DNA from: Burkholderia sp. BCC1644
GTDB taxonomy: Bacteria > Pseudomonadota > Gammaproteobacteria > Burkholderiales > Burkholderiaceae
Assembly: GCF_902833225.1 (NCBI RefSeq)
Contig: NZ_CADFEI010000004.1
Location: 310,001-374,000 of the forward strand
Reading direction: 5' to 3'
DNA: 64,000 nt
The position numbers and the translations under genes are program-made. Shown one piece after another: positions 37,530 to 46,165 of this stretch (its first letter is position 1; each line of letters opens with the position of its first letter). The notes under the pieces were generated by a model that did no database searches, was not told the DNA's origin, and was given only the letters and a program-made list of their open reading frames with translations.

Positions 37530-38566
37530 GCGGGCACGTGCGTGCATCGCGGCCCGGCATGCGCGTCGTGCTGCCGGCGCTGGCCGTGCTGCTGATCGTG
37601 TCGATCGTCGTGTCGGCCGCGTTCGGTCCGGCGCCGATCGCGATGCCGGCGGCGGTGCGGATCGTCGCCACGCATATCGCGTCGGCGGTCGGCGGGGCTG
37701 GCGCATTCGCGGCGGGCGCGGGCGATGACAGCATCGTGTGGCTGATCCGGATGCCGCGCGCGCTGCTGGCCGCGATCGTCGGCGCGACGCTGGCGGCGGT
37801 CGGCGTCGCGTTGCAGGCGGCCACCGCAAATCGCCTGGCCGATCCGCACCTGCTCGGCGTCAGCGCGGGCGCGATGCTCGGCGCCATCGCGGTCACGGTG
37901 GTGGTCGGCGCGGCGTTCGGCCCGTTCACGTTGTCGGCCGCCGCGTTCGCGGGCGCGCTCGCGGCAACCGCCTGCGTCGTCGCGCTCGCTCACCGCGGCG
38001 GCCGGCTCGAATCGGACCGGCTGTTGCTCGCGGGCGTGTCGGTGTCGTTCATGATGGCCGCATTCGGCAACCTGTTGCTGTATCTCGGCGACCAGCGCGC
38101 CGCGTCGTCGGTGCTGTTCTGGATGCTCGGTGGCGTTGGGCTCGCGCGCTGGGATTTGCTGCCGGTGCCGGCCGTGTGCGCGGTGCTCGCCGGCGGCGCG
38201 CTCTACGCGCGACGGCGCGAACTGAATGCGCTGATGTCGGGCGACGTTGCCGCCGCGTCGCTCGGTGTGCCGAGCGCGCGGATGCGGCGCGAGGTGTTCG
38301 TCATCGCGTCGTTCGCGACGGGCGCGATGGTCGCGGTGAGCGGTGCGATCGGCTTCGTCGGGCTCGTGACGCCGCATCTGTGCCGGCGCGTCGTCGGCGC
38401 CGAGCACGGCCGGCTGTTGCCGGTCGCCGCGCTGACGGGCGCGATCCTGCTCGTGTGGGCCGATGTCGCGGCGCGCACGCTTGCCGCGCCGGAAGATTTG
38501 CCGATCGGTATCGTCACCGCGCTGTTCGGCAGCCTGTTCTTCGTCGCGTTGCTGCGCCGCCGCTGA
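37526..38566 (+). CDS. ABC permease, FecCD family
   Basis: The protein has 346 residues with about ten membrane spans. Family motifs are RMPRALLAAIVGATLAAVGVALQ near residue 75, DPHLLGVSAGA, and GFVGLVTPHLCRRVVGAEHGRLLPVAAL near 290, the ATPase contact. It acts as a homodimer in the inner membrane. The ATGA overlap with the binding-protein gene gives one operon of receptor, ATPase, binding protein and permease. The gene is convergent with the sensor kinase 60 nt away. Confidence 0.88.
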   Translation: MSGHVRASRPGMRVVLPALAVLLIVSIVVSAAFGPAPIAMPAAVRIVATHIASAVGGAGAFAAGAGDDSIVWLIRMPRALLAAIVGATLAAVGVALQAATANRLADPHLLGVSAGAMLGAIAVTVVVGAAFGPFTLSAAAFAGALAATACVVALAHRGGRLESDRLLLAGVSVSFMMAAFGNLLLYLGDQRAASSVLFWMLGGVGLARWDLLPVPAVCAVLAGGALYARRRELNALMSGDVAAASLGVPSARMRREVFVIASFATGAMVAVSGAIGFVGLVTPHLCRRVVGAEHGRLLPVAALTGAILLVWADVAARTLAAPEDLPIGIVTALFGSLFFVALLRRR

Positions 38567-38625
38567 GCGGCGCAATCCGGTCGGATCCGCTCAGGCAAGG
38601 GTGGGGCGGCGGCTCGCCGTGCCTG

Positions 38626-40002
38626 TCATCGCGACGGCTTGGCCGTGCGCTTGCCGGCGCCGGACGTGTCGGCGCGTGAATCGGTGCCGGGCACGTCGAA
38701 GAGGCTGTCCGGCAGTGTCAGCGCGGGCAGCGTGACGACGAAGCGTGCGCCGCCGAGCGGCGAATCCACGAGCTGCACGTCGCCGCCGTGCACCTGCGCG
38801 ACGCGCCGCACGATCGCGAGCCCGAGCCCGAAACCGCCGGTCTGCCGGTCGCGGCTGGAGTCGAGCCGCTGGAACGGTTCGAACACGCGCGCGCGTTCGG
38901 CGGCCGGAATGCCGGGGCCGTCGTCGTCGACGCTGAGCACGAGCGCGCCGGTCGCGTCGCTGGTAGCAGCCAGCAGGACCTTGTGCGACGCATAGCGTGC
39001 GCCGTTGCGGATCAGGTTCAGCAGCGCGCGGGCGACGAGCTTCGGATCGCACACGTGGGTCGCAGGCGCACCGAGCGTCGATACGTCGAGCGTGATCCCG
39101 CGATCGGCGACGTCGTTCGCGACGTTGCCGGCGACGCTGTCGATCAGCGCGTCGACGACGATCTCCATCGGCGAAAGCTCGCTCGCACCCTGTTCCAGGC
39201 GGCCGATCGTCAGCAGCTCGGTGACGAGTTCGTCGAGTTCGCGCACGTCGCGTCGCAGGGCATCGCGGCGTTCGCGCATCCGTCCGGTTTCGTCGGGCTC
39301 GGCAAGCAGCGCGAGCCCGAATTCGAGCCGGGCCAGCGGCGTCTTCAGTTCATGCGAGATGCCGTGCATCATTTCGCGCTGCTGCTTGATCGACGCCTCG
39401 ATGCGCGCGGCCATGTCGTTGAACTGCTGCGACAGATCGTAGATGTTCGACTTGCCCGACAGTTTCACGCGTGTCGACAGCGTGCCGGCGCCGAATGCGC
39501 GTGCGGCGTCCTGCAGCCTGCGAATGTCGCGCCAGTGATAGTGAATCCACAGCACGACCGCAAACAGCGTCGCGAGCGCGAGCAACAGGTACGCATAGAT
39601 CCGGATGTCGAGGTCGGGCGGCTCGATCGGGCGCGCGTGCAGCACGGAGCCGTCCGCGAGCGGCATGTAGTAATCCTTGCCGTTGTAGCTGATCGCGATC
39701 CTGCCGGCATCGAGATCGCGCAGCGGCACGCCGCTCAGTTGTGCGCGTGCGTCGGCCATCGACATGAAGCTGAACCCTTCGTTGCCGTGCAGTGCGAGTT
39801 CGCGCAGCGCAAGCTCGCGCTGCGTGCCCGGATGGCGCTCGAGGTAGTCGTTCAGTACGAACGAATAGGTCGTCAGCGAGTCGCGCTGCGCCTGTGCGAC
39901 GCGCTCGTAGAAGATCCGGTCGAACGCCAGCTGGATGAACATGATCGAGGCGGCGACGCACACGATCACGATGAGGTACAGCCTGATCAACGGGCGCAGC
40001 AT
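38626..40002 (-). CDS. Sensor histidine kinase, RstB-like
   Basis: The protein has 458 residues. Spans at ~7-25 and ~137-155 frame a periplasmic domain of about 110 residues. Then come HAMP (~155-205), HisKA with H217 (MMHGISHELKTPLARLEFG), and a HATPase with N-box NLIRNGARYA, DDDGPGIP and GGFGLGLAIV. The C-terminal ~35 residues are a charged extension. The start codon directly follows the stop of the response regulator. The acid/magnesium signals of E. coli RstB are not proven here. Confidence 0.85.
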   Translation of the reverse strand: MLRPLIRLYLIVIVCVAASIMFIQLAFDRIFYERVAQAQRDSLTTYSFVLNDYLERHPGTQRELALRELALHGNEGFSFMSMADARAQLSGVPLRDLDAGRIAISYNGKDYYMPLADGSVLHARPIEPPDLDIRIYAYLLLALATLFAVVLWIHYHWRDIRRLQDAARAFGAGTLSTRVKLSGKSNIYDLSQQFNDMAARIEASIKQQREMMHGISHELKTPLARLEFGLALLAEPDETGRMRERRDALRRDVRELDELVTELLTIGRLEQGASELSPMEIVVDALIDSVAGNVANDVADRGITLDVSTLGAPATHVCDPKLVARALLNLIRNGARYASHKVLLAATSDATGALVLSVDDDGPGIPAAERARVFEPFQRLDSSRDRQTGGFGLGLAIVRRVAQVHGGDVQLVDSPLGGARFVVTLPALTLPDSLFDVPGTDSRADTSGAGKRTAKPSR

Positions 40003-40728
40003 TTATTCGTCCCACGCGGAAGGGCTGAACAGATAGCCGCGACCCCAGATCGTCTTGATCTTGTGCGGTTCCGATGACGCATCTTCGAACCGGCGGCGCA
40101 GCTTCGAGATGCCCGAATCGACCGAGCGGTCGAGTCCGTCGAATTCGATCCCGCGCAACTGCTTCAGGATGTCGTCGCGGCTCAGTACGGTGCCGGCCGC
40201 GCGCGCGAGGATCAGCAGCAGGTTGAATTCGGCCGTCTTCAGGTCGACAGGCTCGCCGCGCCACGTGACGGTGCGGTTCGGCGGCGAGATCGTCAGTTCG
40301 CCGAATACGAGGGCCTCCGGCGCGGCAACGGGCGCTTCGGCGGCGGCCGGCTGCGCGCGGCGCAACAGCGCACGGGCGCGCGCAACGAGCACGCGCGGCT
40401 CGAGCGGCTTCGTCACGTAGTCGTCGGCGCCGGTCTCGAGGCCGGCAACCTGGTCGTAGACGTCCGCGCGCGCGGTCAGGATCAGCACGGGGACGTTGGT
40501 GAACGCACGGATGCGCCGGCAGACTTCCATCCCGTCGAGGTTCGGCAGCATCAGGTCGAGGATCACGAGGGCCGGCTGGTGCTCGCGCACGGCCGCGACG
40601 GCGAGGTCGCCGCGTCGCACGACCGTCACCGCGAATTCGTAGCCGTCGAGGTATTCGCGGACGAGCTGCGCGAGACGGTCGTCGTCCTCGATCAGCAGCA
40701 CACGGTATTTGAGCAGGTCTTCGTTCAT
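40003..40728 (-). CDS. Response regulator, OmpR family (RstA-like)
   Basis: The protein has 241 residues from MNEDLLKYRV; an ATG six codons upstream is possible. The receiver has the acidic pair in LLIEDDD, phospho-acceptor D58 (VILDLMLPNLDG), T and K (LTARADV, VTKPLEP). The C-terminal winged helix of OmpR type ends RRFEDASSEPHKIKTIWGRGYLF. It is translated just before its kinase. mipA lies divergent at 40941, a plausible target. Confidence 0.87.
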   Translation of the reverse strand: MNEDLLKYRVLLIEDDDRLAQLVREYLDGYEFAVTVVRRGDLAVAAVREHQPALVILDLMLPNLDGMEVCRRIRAFTNVPVLILTARADVYDQVAGLETGADDYVTKPLEPRVLVARARALLRRAQPAAAEAPVAAPEALVFGELTISPPNRTVTWRGEPVDLKTAEFNLLLILARAAGTVLSRDDILKQLRGIEFDGLDRSVDSGISKLRRRFEDASSEPHKIKTIWGRGYLFSPSAWDE

Positions 40729-40940
40729 GGTCTCCTCAGGATGCACGCGCCATCTCGCACCCGGCAGGCTGAGGGGCGGCGCGGCACGCGAATTCTATCC
40801 GGCGTACCGGAGGGCGGGGGAGCGGGACGACAATCTCGAACAATCGAACACAATTGAGCACAGATTCTCCGCAGATTCAGGACAGTCTCGGCGCAGGGCG
40901 GCACCTAGACTGCGGGCTCCGTCACTCCTATCTCAATATT

Positions 40941-41720
40941 GTGCGCCCACTACTCCGCCGCTACCGCTATTGCATGCCGCTCGCCGGCCTGACCCTTGCC
41001 GCCGCCGCCCACGCGGAAAACCAGTATTCGCTGTCGCTCGGCGGCGGTGTCGCACCGCGCTACCCGGGCAGCAACCAGTATCGCGGGGTCGTCGCGCCGT
41101 CGTTCTCCGCGACGTTCGGCAACGGCTTCTTCATCGACGGCACGCAGGGCGCCGGTTACCGGCTGGACCTGCCGCATGGCGCGTTCGTATCGGCGGCCGT
41201 GAGCTACGACGCCGGCCGCGCGGACGAGAACCGCTTCGACTTGCCGGGCTCCGACTACCTGAAGGGCATGGGCCGGATTCCGGGTTCGGTGCTGGTCGGC
41301 GTGCGCGCGGGCGTGACGCTCTTCAATGCGGCCGAACTGAGCGTCACGATCGACACACCGGTGACGCACACGTCGCGCGGCGTGTCGGGGCACATGGATC
41401 TCGCGGTGCCGGTGCTCAAGACCGCGCAGCACGAGATCGTCGTGACGGGTACCGTGCACGCGGGCTCGGGGCGCTACACGCAGACGTTCTACGGCGTGAC
41501 CGATGCACAGTCGATGACGAGCCGGTTCCGGCCGTATTCGACGAGCGGCGGGATCGACAGTGCGTCGATGGCGGTCGCGTGGAACTGGACGCTGTCGCGG
41601 CATTGGTCGGTGCTCGCGACCGGCGGCGTGACGCGGTTGCTCGGTCGCTACGGCGACAGTCCGATCGTTCAGTCGCGCAGCAACTACTACGGGATCGCGG
41701 GCGTGACCTACAAGTTCTGA
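40941..41720 (+). CDS. MipA/OmpV-family outer-membrane protein
   Basis: The protein has 259 residues from GTG 40941, chosen because an Arg-rich n-region and hydrophobic core ending AAAHA follow. ATG 40974 would cut the n-region. The barrel starts ENQYSLSLGGGVAPRYPGSNQYRGVVAPSFSATF, the MipA signature, and ends NYYGIAGVTYKF. MipA proteins scaffold peptidoglycan enzymes or act as small-molecule channels. It is divergent from the RstAB-like operon, and kinase and barrel are probably linked in envelope stress control. Confidence 0.83.
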   Translation: MRPLLRRYRYCMPLAGLTLAAAAHAENQYSLSLGGGVAPRYPGSNQYRGVVAPSFSATFGNGFFIDGTQGAGYRLDLPHGAFVSAAVSYDAGRADENRFDLPGSDYLKGMGRIPGSVLVGVRAGVTLFNAAELSVTIDTPVTHTSRGVSGHMDLAVPVLKTAQHEIVVTGTVHAGSGRYTQTFYGVTDAQSMTSRFRPYSTSGGIDSASMAVAWNWTLSRHWSVLATGGVTRLLGRYGDSPIVQSRSNYYGIAGVTYKF

Positions 41721-41999
41721 GCGGGGTGCCGGCGCGCGCATGCCGCACGGGATGCGTCGGTGCCGACGTTGCAGCCGTCGCGGCGAATTGCGTGCGGTAA
41801 CATGCAGCGGGTCCGGTGCGATACCGGATTTGCGACCCGGTTCGCCGATACGGCCGGACCGTGTCGCGTCGCCGCCGACGTTCGCTGGCCGGCCTTCGTC
41901 AGGAAGCGGCCGGCGTCGCGCGGCACCGATCATTCATGCGATGCCCGGCCGTGCACGAAGGCCGTACACGGCACACCGGGCCGAGACTGGGAGAAACCG

Positions 42000-42335
42000 A
42001 TGAAGAACACGATCGCGATGCTCGTTGCACTCGTTGCGAGTGCAACCTTTGCAGGATGTGTGGATATGAACACGAAGCACCCCAACGCCACCGCCGGCGG
42101 CGCGGTGATGAACCCCGCGCCGTCGGGCGCCGTGAGCGCGTGCAAGGCGGACGCCGCGCCGGACGACGCGCTGGTCGGCAAATCCGAGGCCGACGCGGCC
42201 ACGCTGCTCGACGGCTGCCTGTGGCGCGTGCTCGAGCGCGACGGCCAATCGCTGCCGGGCACGATGGACTACCGCGAGGAGCGCCGGAATCTCGGCATTC
42301 GCGACGGGAAGGTGATCTGGGTGCGGCGCGGGTGA
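42000..42335 (+). CDS. Lipoprotein with I78 peptidase-inhibitor-like domain
   Basis: The protein has 111 residues. The signal ends in the lipobox FAGC (C20). The C-terminal ~65 residues carry DDALVGKSEADAATLLDGCLWRVLERDG and TMDYREERRNLGIRDGKVIWVRRG, the T-x-D-x-R-x2-R-x-N pattern of the I78 (elastase inhibitor) family. The family's Cys pair is only partly kept. Two Cys remain in the mature part. It may protect the envelope from proteases. The start follows GGGAGAAACCG. Confidence 0.72.
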   Translation: MKNTIAMLVALVASATFAGCVDMNTKHPNATAGGAVMNPAPSGAVSACKADAAPDDALVGKSEADAATLLDGCLWRVLERDGQSLPGTMDYREERRNLGIRDGKVIWVRRG

Positions 42336-42389
42336 GGCGACAGCCCGACGTGACGCGCTAGACGCGCTAAACGCGCGAGCGAAGGCGCG

Positions 42390-43598
42390 TCACTTCGAGA
42401 TGTACCACAGCGCATCCGTACTGACGCGCGAAGGCTGAGGGGCCGCAGCCGGTGCTTGAGCCGGCGCGGGCGGCGGCGTGTTCGACGTGATGGCCGTCGG
42501 CAGCGTGGCGGGAATATTCGCCGTCGATGGCGAGGCTGCCGCCGATCCCGACGTCGACGGCGTATTCAGATACCACAGCGCATCGGCCGACGCCGTGCGT
42601 TTTGACGCCGTACCGGCTGCCGGATTCGGTGCGGTACCGGCGGACTTCTTCGCAGCGGCGGCCGCTGCCGTGCCTGTCGTACCGGCCTGCGCGGTCATGC
42701 CCGCGCTCCCGGCTCCACCGCGCTGCGCGCGCGCCTCGAACGGCCCGAGCTGGAAGATTAACGTTTGCGCGGGACGCGTCAGGACGGCATACGGAAACTG
42801 CAGCTCCCACGACATCAGGACGCGGCCCGACGACGTTTCGGTGAAGATCGCCGGCAAGTGCTTCATGTCGCTGAACTGCACGTAGATTCGCGAACCGTCG
42901 TCGAATACCTGGGTCGGCTTCGCCTGGTCGGCACCGGTGACCGTCCAGCCGAAGTTGTACGTGCCGGCCGGGCCCGCGGGCCCGCCCTGCGGTGGCGGAG
43001 GCGGCGGGGCCGACGAGATCGTGCGCGGACGCGTGACCGGCTGCGACGCGGACACGCTCAGGCTCGCGAACGGGTTGTACGCCTGTGCCTGTTGCGGCGG
43101 CGTAAAAGAGGGGGGCAGGATAGGCATGGGAGTATCCGGCGAATCCGGCATGGTCCGGATTGCATCATAGACCTTGCGCGCATACGCGAGGCGCTTGTCT
43201 GGCGAGGCGGAGTTGTACGCGCCGATTGCGTTCCAGTTGGGGCCGAGCTGGCGGATGTTCTGCGACAGGATCCACGCACCGACATACGCGTTCGTGCATG
43301 CATCGAACAGGCTCTCCCGCGTGATGCCCTCGCGCGCGAGCGTCGGCAGCCATGTGCTGTTGATCTGCATCAGCCCGATGTCGACCGTGCCGTTCGTGTT
43401 GGTGTTGACGGCGTTCGGATTCATCCCCGATTCGACCTGCGCGATGCCGCGCATCAGGCTGACGCTCACGTGCTGGAACGCGGCCGCGTCGTCGAGGCAA
43501 TCGGCCCGCGCGACGCCGTGCAGCGCGCACGACATCGCGATCGTCGAGGCGATTTTCAGCGTTTCGCGGCTGAGCGAACGGGTTGTATGACGCGGCAT
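42390..43598 (-). CDS. Lytic transglycosylase fused to a VirB9/TrbG-like domain
   Basis: The protein has 402 residues from MPRHTTRS, followed by a signal peptide ending GVARA. Residues 33-150 are a VirB1-type SLT domain with catalytic E56 (GIAQVESGMNP), GLMQIN and AYNS. After a Pro-rich linker (158-210), residues ~212-288 resemble the C-terminal VirB9/TrbG/CagX domain (KPTQVFDDGSRIYVQF, HLPAIF). The tail is rich in Ala, Thr and Pro and contains DALWY twice (339-343, 395-399). Such fusions are usual in type IV secretion or pilus loci. No other such gene is here. Confidence 0.75.
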   Translation of the reverse strand: MPRHTTRSLSRETLKIASTIAMSCALHGVARADCLDDAAAFQHVSVSLMRGIAQVESGMNPNAVNTNTNGTVDIGLMQINSTWLPTLAREGITRESLFDACTNAYVGAWILSQNIRQLGPNWNAIGAYNSASPDKRLAYARKVYDAIRTMPDSPDTPMPILPPSFTPPQQAQAYNPFASLSVSASQPVTRPRTISSAPPPPPPQGGPAGPAGTYNFGWTVTGADQAKPTQVFDDGSRIYVQFSDMKHLPAIFTETSSGRVLMSWELQFPYAVLTRPAQTLIFQLGPFEARAQRGGAGSAGMTAQAGTTGTAAAAAAKKSAGTAPNPAAGTASKRTASADALWYLNTPSTSGSAAASPSTANIPATLPTAITSNTPPPAPAQAPAAAPQPSRVSTDALWYISK

Positions 43599-43996
43599 GG
43601 CAGGATGGGGCGGAATCCGGCCGCCCGGTGCAAGGAAATGACGAGAGACGCGAAGTGTGCCATAGCGTGCAGACAAATGGCTCGCGTCAAACTTTCCTTT
43701 GCATTTGTCCACGCGTTCGCCACGCATTTTTATCGCGTCGGATCACGAGGTGTGACGGTGCCTGATCGGTAAAAATGGCCGGATTTTCGGTGAATGCCGG
43801 TGCGACGGCGGCGATTGAAACCTGACGCACTACGTCAGTCGTAGCGTGAGCACCGTATTGAATTGCGGGGAAAGGATTTCACCGGGCAATCCTTGTCCGG
43901 CTCGAATGAAAGCGGCAAAAAACAACGGCGGCCGAAGCCGCCGTGTACGCCATGCTGATTCGACCAGCCGCGCCGCGCGCAACCGGTCGTTTGACA
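43599..43996. other. Gap with porin terminator
   Basis: No coding sequence is supported in these ~400 nt. They hold the promoter of the transglycosylase gene on the left and the porin terminator (43925-43944) on the right. Confidence 0.5.
43912..43944 (-). terminator. Rho-independent terminator of the porin gene
   Basis: ACGGCGGC-CGAA-GCCGCCGT (43925-43944) is a perfect 8-bp stem with a CGAA loop. Read on the minus strand it is followed by TTGTTTTTTGCC, a U-rich tail. It lies 53 nt after the porin stop. Confidence 0.8.
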
Positions 43997-45157
43997 TCAG
44001 AAGCGGTGACGCAGGCCGAGGTTGACCATCGTCTGCGAGCTCGTGCCCGCGTAGCCGTACGAACCGATCGACGCCTGCGCGGCCATCGACCCGCCGTTGC
44101 CGTCGCCGGTCTGGCCGCTCGCATGCTGGTACGCGGCGGTCAGGTAGACGTCGGTGCGCTTCGACAGGTTGTAGTCCGCGCCGGCCGATACCTGGTGATA
44201 GGTCGCCGACGTATCGCCGCCCGAGCGCGTATAGCTGTAGCCGAGGCCGACGAGCAGCGCATTCGTCGCCTGGTAGTTCACGAAGCCTTGCCCGGTGTTG
44301 TAGTGCTCGTTCGAATTGAATGCCGAGCTCGCATCGCGGCGGTACTGCGCGTTGCTGTAGCCGAGGCCGAACGTGAACGGGCCGGCGACGTACTGGCCCG
44401 CGATGCGCGCGATGCCGATCGAGTGGGCGCTCGCATAGCCGTTGTTGATCGGGCCGTCGAACGTGCCGTCCGACGAACTGGTCCAGCCGTTGCGCAGGCC
44501 GTTCGATGCGGGGCTGTTGGTCGCGTGGAAGTAGCCGCCCGCGACGCTGAACGGCCCGTTGTTGTACGACACGGCGGCCGAATACGATTGCGCGGCGCCC
44601 GTGCTGCCGGCGATGCCGCCGAACGAGTACATCGTCGAGAACTGCAGGCCCGAATAGACGGCCGACGTGTACTTCACCGCGTTGTCGACGCGGAAGCTGT
44701 TGTCGTAGTTGTCGACGTCGCCCGGCGTCGCGAACACGCTGCCCAGATAGTTGTCGGCGGTGATGCCCTGCACGAGATCGACGAGCGGATCGTACTGGCG
44801 GCCGAACGTGAGCGTGCCGTAGCGGTCGCTCGTGAGGCCGACGAAGGCCTGACGGCCGAACATGCGGCCACCCTGGCCCTGCCGGCCGTTGCTCGGGTCG
44901 AAGCCATTCTCGAGCTGGAACAGCGCCTTCAGCCCGCCGCCGAGATCCTCGGTGCCTTTCACGCCAAAGCGGCTGCCGGCCAGGTTGCCCGCGCTGCTGT
45001 TGCCGAGCATCCACGCGTTGTCCTTGCCCTGCGCATGGTTCACGTAGGTGATCGACGTGTCGATCACGCCGTACAGCGTGACGCTCGACTGCGCATGGGC
45101 GGCCGGTATCGCCGCGAATGACGCGATCGAAATCAGCGAGAGGGTCGTGCGTTTCAT
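43997..45157 (-). CDS. General porin, OmpC/Gram-negative porin family
   Basis: The protein has 386 residues, the usual size of Burkholderia 16-strand trimeric porins. The signal peptide ISIASFAAIPAAHAQ is followed by SSVTLYGVIDTSITYVNHA, the typical first strand. The constriction loop 3 region contains RQYDPLVDLVQGITADN. The terminal strand ends GLRHRF with the C-terminal Phe. It takes small hydrophilic solutes through the outer membrane. It stands alone, with an intrinsic terminator downstream and an AT-rich promoter region upstream. Confidence 0.92.
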   Translation of the reverse strand: MKRTTLSLISIASFAAIPAAHAQSSVTLYGVIDTSITYVNHAQGKDNAWMLGNSSAGNLAGSRFGVKGTEDLGGGLKALFQLENGFDPSNGRQGQGGRMFGRQAFVGLTSDRYGTLTFGRQYDPLVDLVQGITADNYLGSVFATPGDVDNYDNSFRVDNAVKYTSAVYSGLQFSTMYSFGGIAGSTGAAQSYSAAVSYNNGPFSVAGGYFHATNSPASNGLRNGWTSSSDGTFDGPINNGYASAHSIGIARIAGQYVAGPFTFGLGYSNAQYRRDASSAFNSNEHYNTGQGFVNYQATNALLVGLGYSYTRSGGDTSATYHQVSAGADYNLSKRTDVYLTAAYQHASGQTGDGNGGSMAAQASIGSYGYAGTSSQTMVNLGLRHRF

Positions 45158-45652
45158 CTCATCTCCTTGCGCATTGCGCTCGTGTTCGTGATCCGGAATG
45201 GCAGGAGACTACAGAGCCGTAATAAAACGACAAAAATGAAATTCTCTTTTGTGGCCTGACGCAGACAGAGACGTCCTTCGATATGCCAAATTGAGGGATT
45301 TGAATTATTGAGAATCGCGTATCAATTGGTTGTCATTTCGCGATTTCTCCATTGCGCCTTGCATATCCCGTGACAATTCCGCGCAATCGACCGGGGAATG
45401 GCGGTGATCCGGATATTGTTATTGATCCGTCAAATAATTATTGAATGAATTGAATTGGCCGGACTGTAATGGGTGTGTTAGGGACGTATCACCCGCGGCC
45501 GGCGACGACATCGCGGCTTCGCCCCCGGCGCGACCCGATCGTCGCCGCGCGCACCGGCGCGCATCGAAACCGAGGCCGCAAGCTTACTTTTGTATATAAT
45601 AATCATTCTCATTTACAGAATCGTTGACGCCTGCGCACCCCGGAACCCGGCC
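45158..45652. other. Divergent AT-rich promoter region, porin / FecI
   Basis: No gene is visible. This is the longest AT-rich patch in the window (around 45230-45480), with several TTGAATTATTGA-like runs that suit porin regulation. The right end carries the Fur box and -10 of the sigma-factor gene. Confidence 0.5.
45595..45615 (+). promoter_or_regulatory. Perfect -10 with overlapping Fur box, FecI-like promoter
   Basis: TATAAT at 45595-45600 runs into AATCATTCTCATTT. Read on the minus strand this gives AAATGAGAATGATTATTATA, a typical Fur-box sequence. It lies about 40 nt before the sigma-factor ATG, so iron-loaded Fur would block transcription. Confidence 0.75.
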
Positions 45653-46162
45653 ATGTCCGCTGACAAGCTGTCTCTCCATCGAGAAATCGACGCCCTCTAT
45701 GCCGGCCACCATGCGTGGCTGCGCGGCTGGCTGAGCCGGAAGCTCGGTTGCGCGCATCGCGCGGCCGATCTCGCGCACGACACGTTCATGCGCCTGCTCG
45801 CACGCGACGAGCCGATCGGCGCCGACGAGCCGCGCGCGTTCCTGACGACGGTCGCACAGCGCGTGCTGAGCAATCACTGGCGGCGCGAGCAGATCGAGCG
45901 TGCGTATCTCGACGTGCTCGCGCAGCGCCCCGAAGCGTATGCGCCGTCGCCGGAAGAGCGGGCCGTCGTGCTCGAGACGCTGCTCGAAATCGACCAGCTG
46001 CTCGACGGCCTGCCGCTCGCGGCGAAGCGTGCGTTCCTGCTCGCGCAACTCGACGGGCTCACGCAGGCCGAGATCGCGCGCGAACTCGGCGTGTCGCTCG
46101 CGACGGTGAAGCGCTATCTCGTGAAGGCCGGCACGCAGTGCTTCTTCGCGATGGCGGCCTGA
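45653..46162 (+). CDS. fecI: ECF sigma factor, FecI-like
   Basis: The protein has 169 residues from MSADKLSLHREI; the frame is open 21 codons upstream, across the Fur box, and is not real there. Region 2 (HHAWLRGWLSRKLGCAHRAADLAHDTFMRLL) and region 4 (GLTQAEIARELGVSLATVKRYLVKA) are complete. In the known system it is released by FecR on ligand binding and directs transcription of the receptor gene. Only 3 nt separate it from the fecR-like gene. The symbol is given by family; citrate is not shown to be the ligand. Confidence 0.88.
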   Translation: MSADKLSLHREIDALYAGHHAWLRGWLSRKLGCAHRAADLAHDTFMRLLARDEPIGADEPRAFLTTVAQRVLSNHWRREQIERAYLDVLAQRPEAYAPSPEERAVVLETLLEIDQLLDGLPLAAKRAFLLAQLDGLTQAEIARELGVSLATVKRYLVKAGTQCFFAMAA

Positions 46163-46165
46163 CCG

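Noticed and set aside
45590-45652. N-terminal extension of the sigma factor (MYIIII...)
   Set aside because: It crosses the -10 and Fur box, is not family-like, and a normal start exists at 45653.
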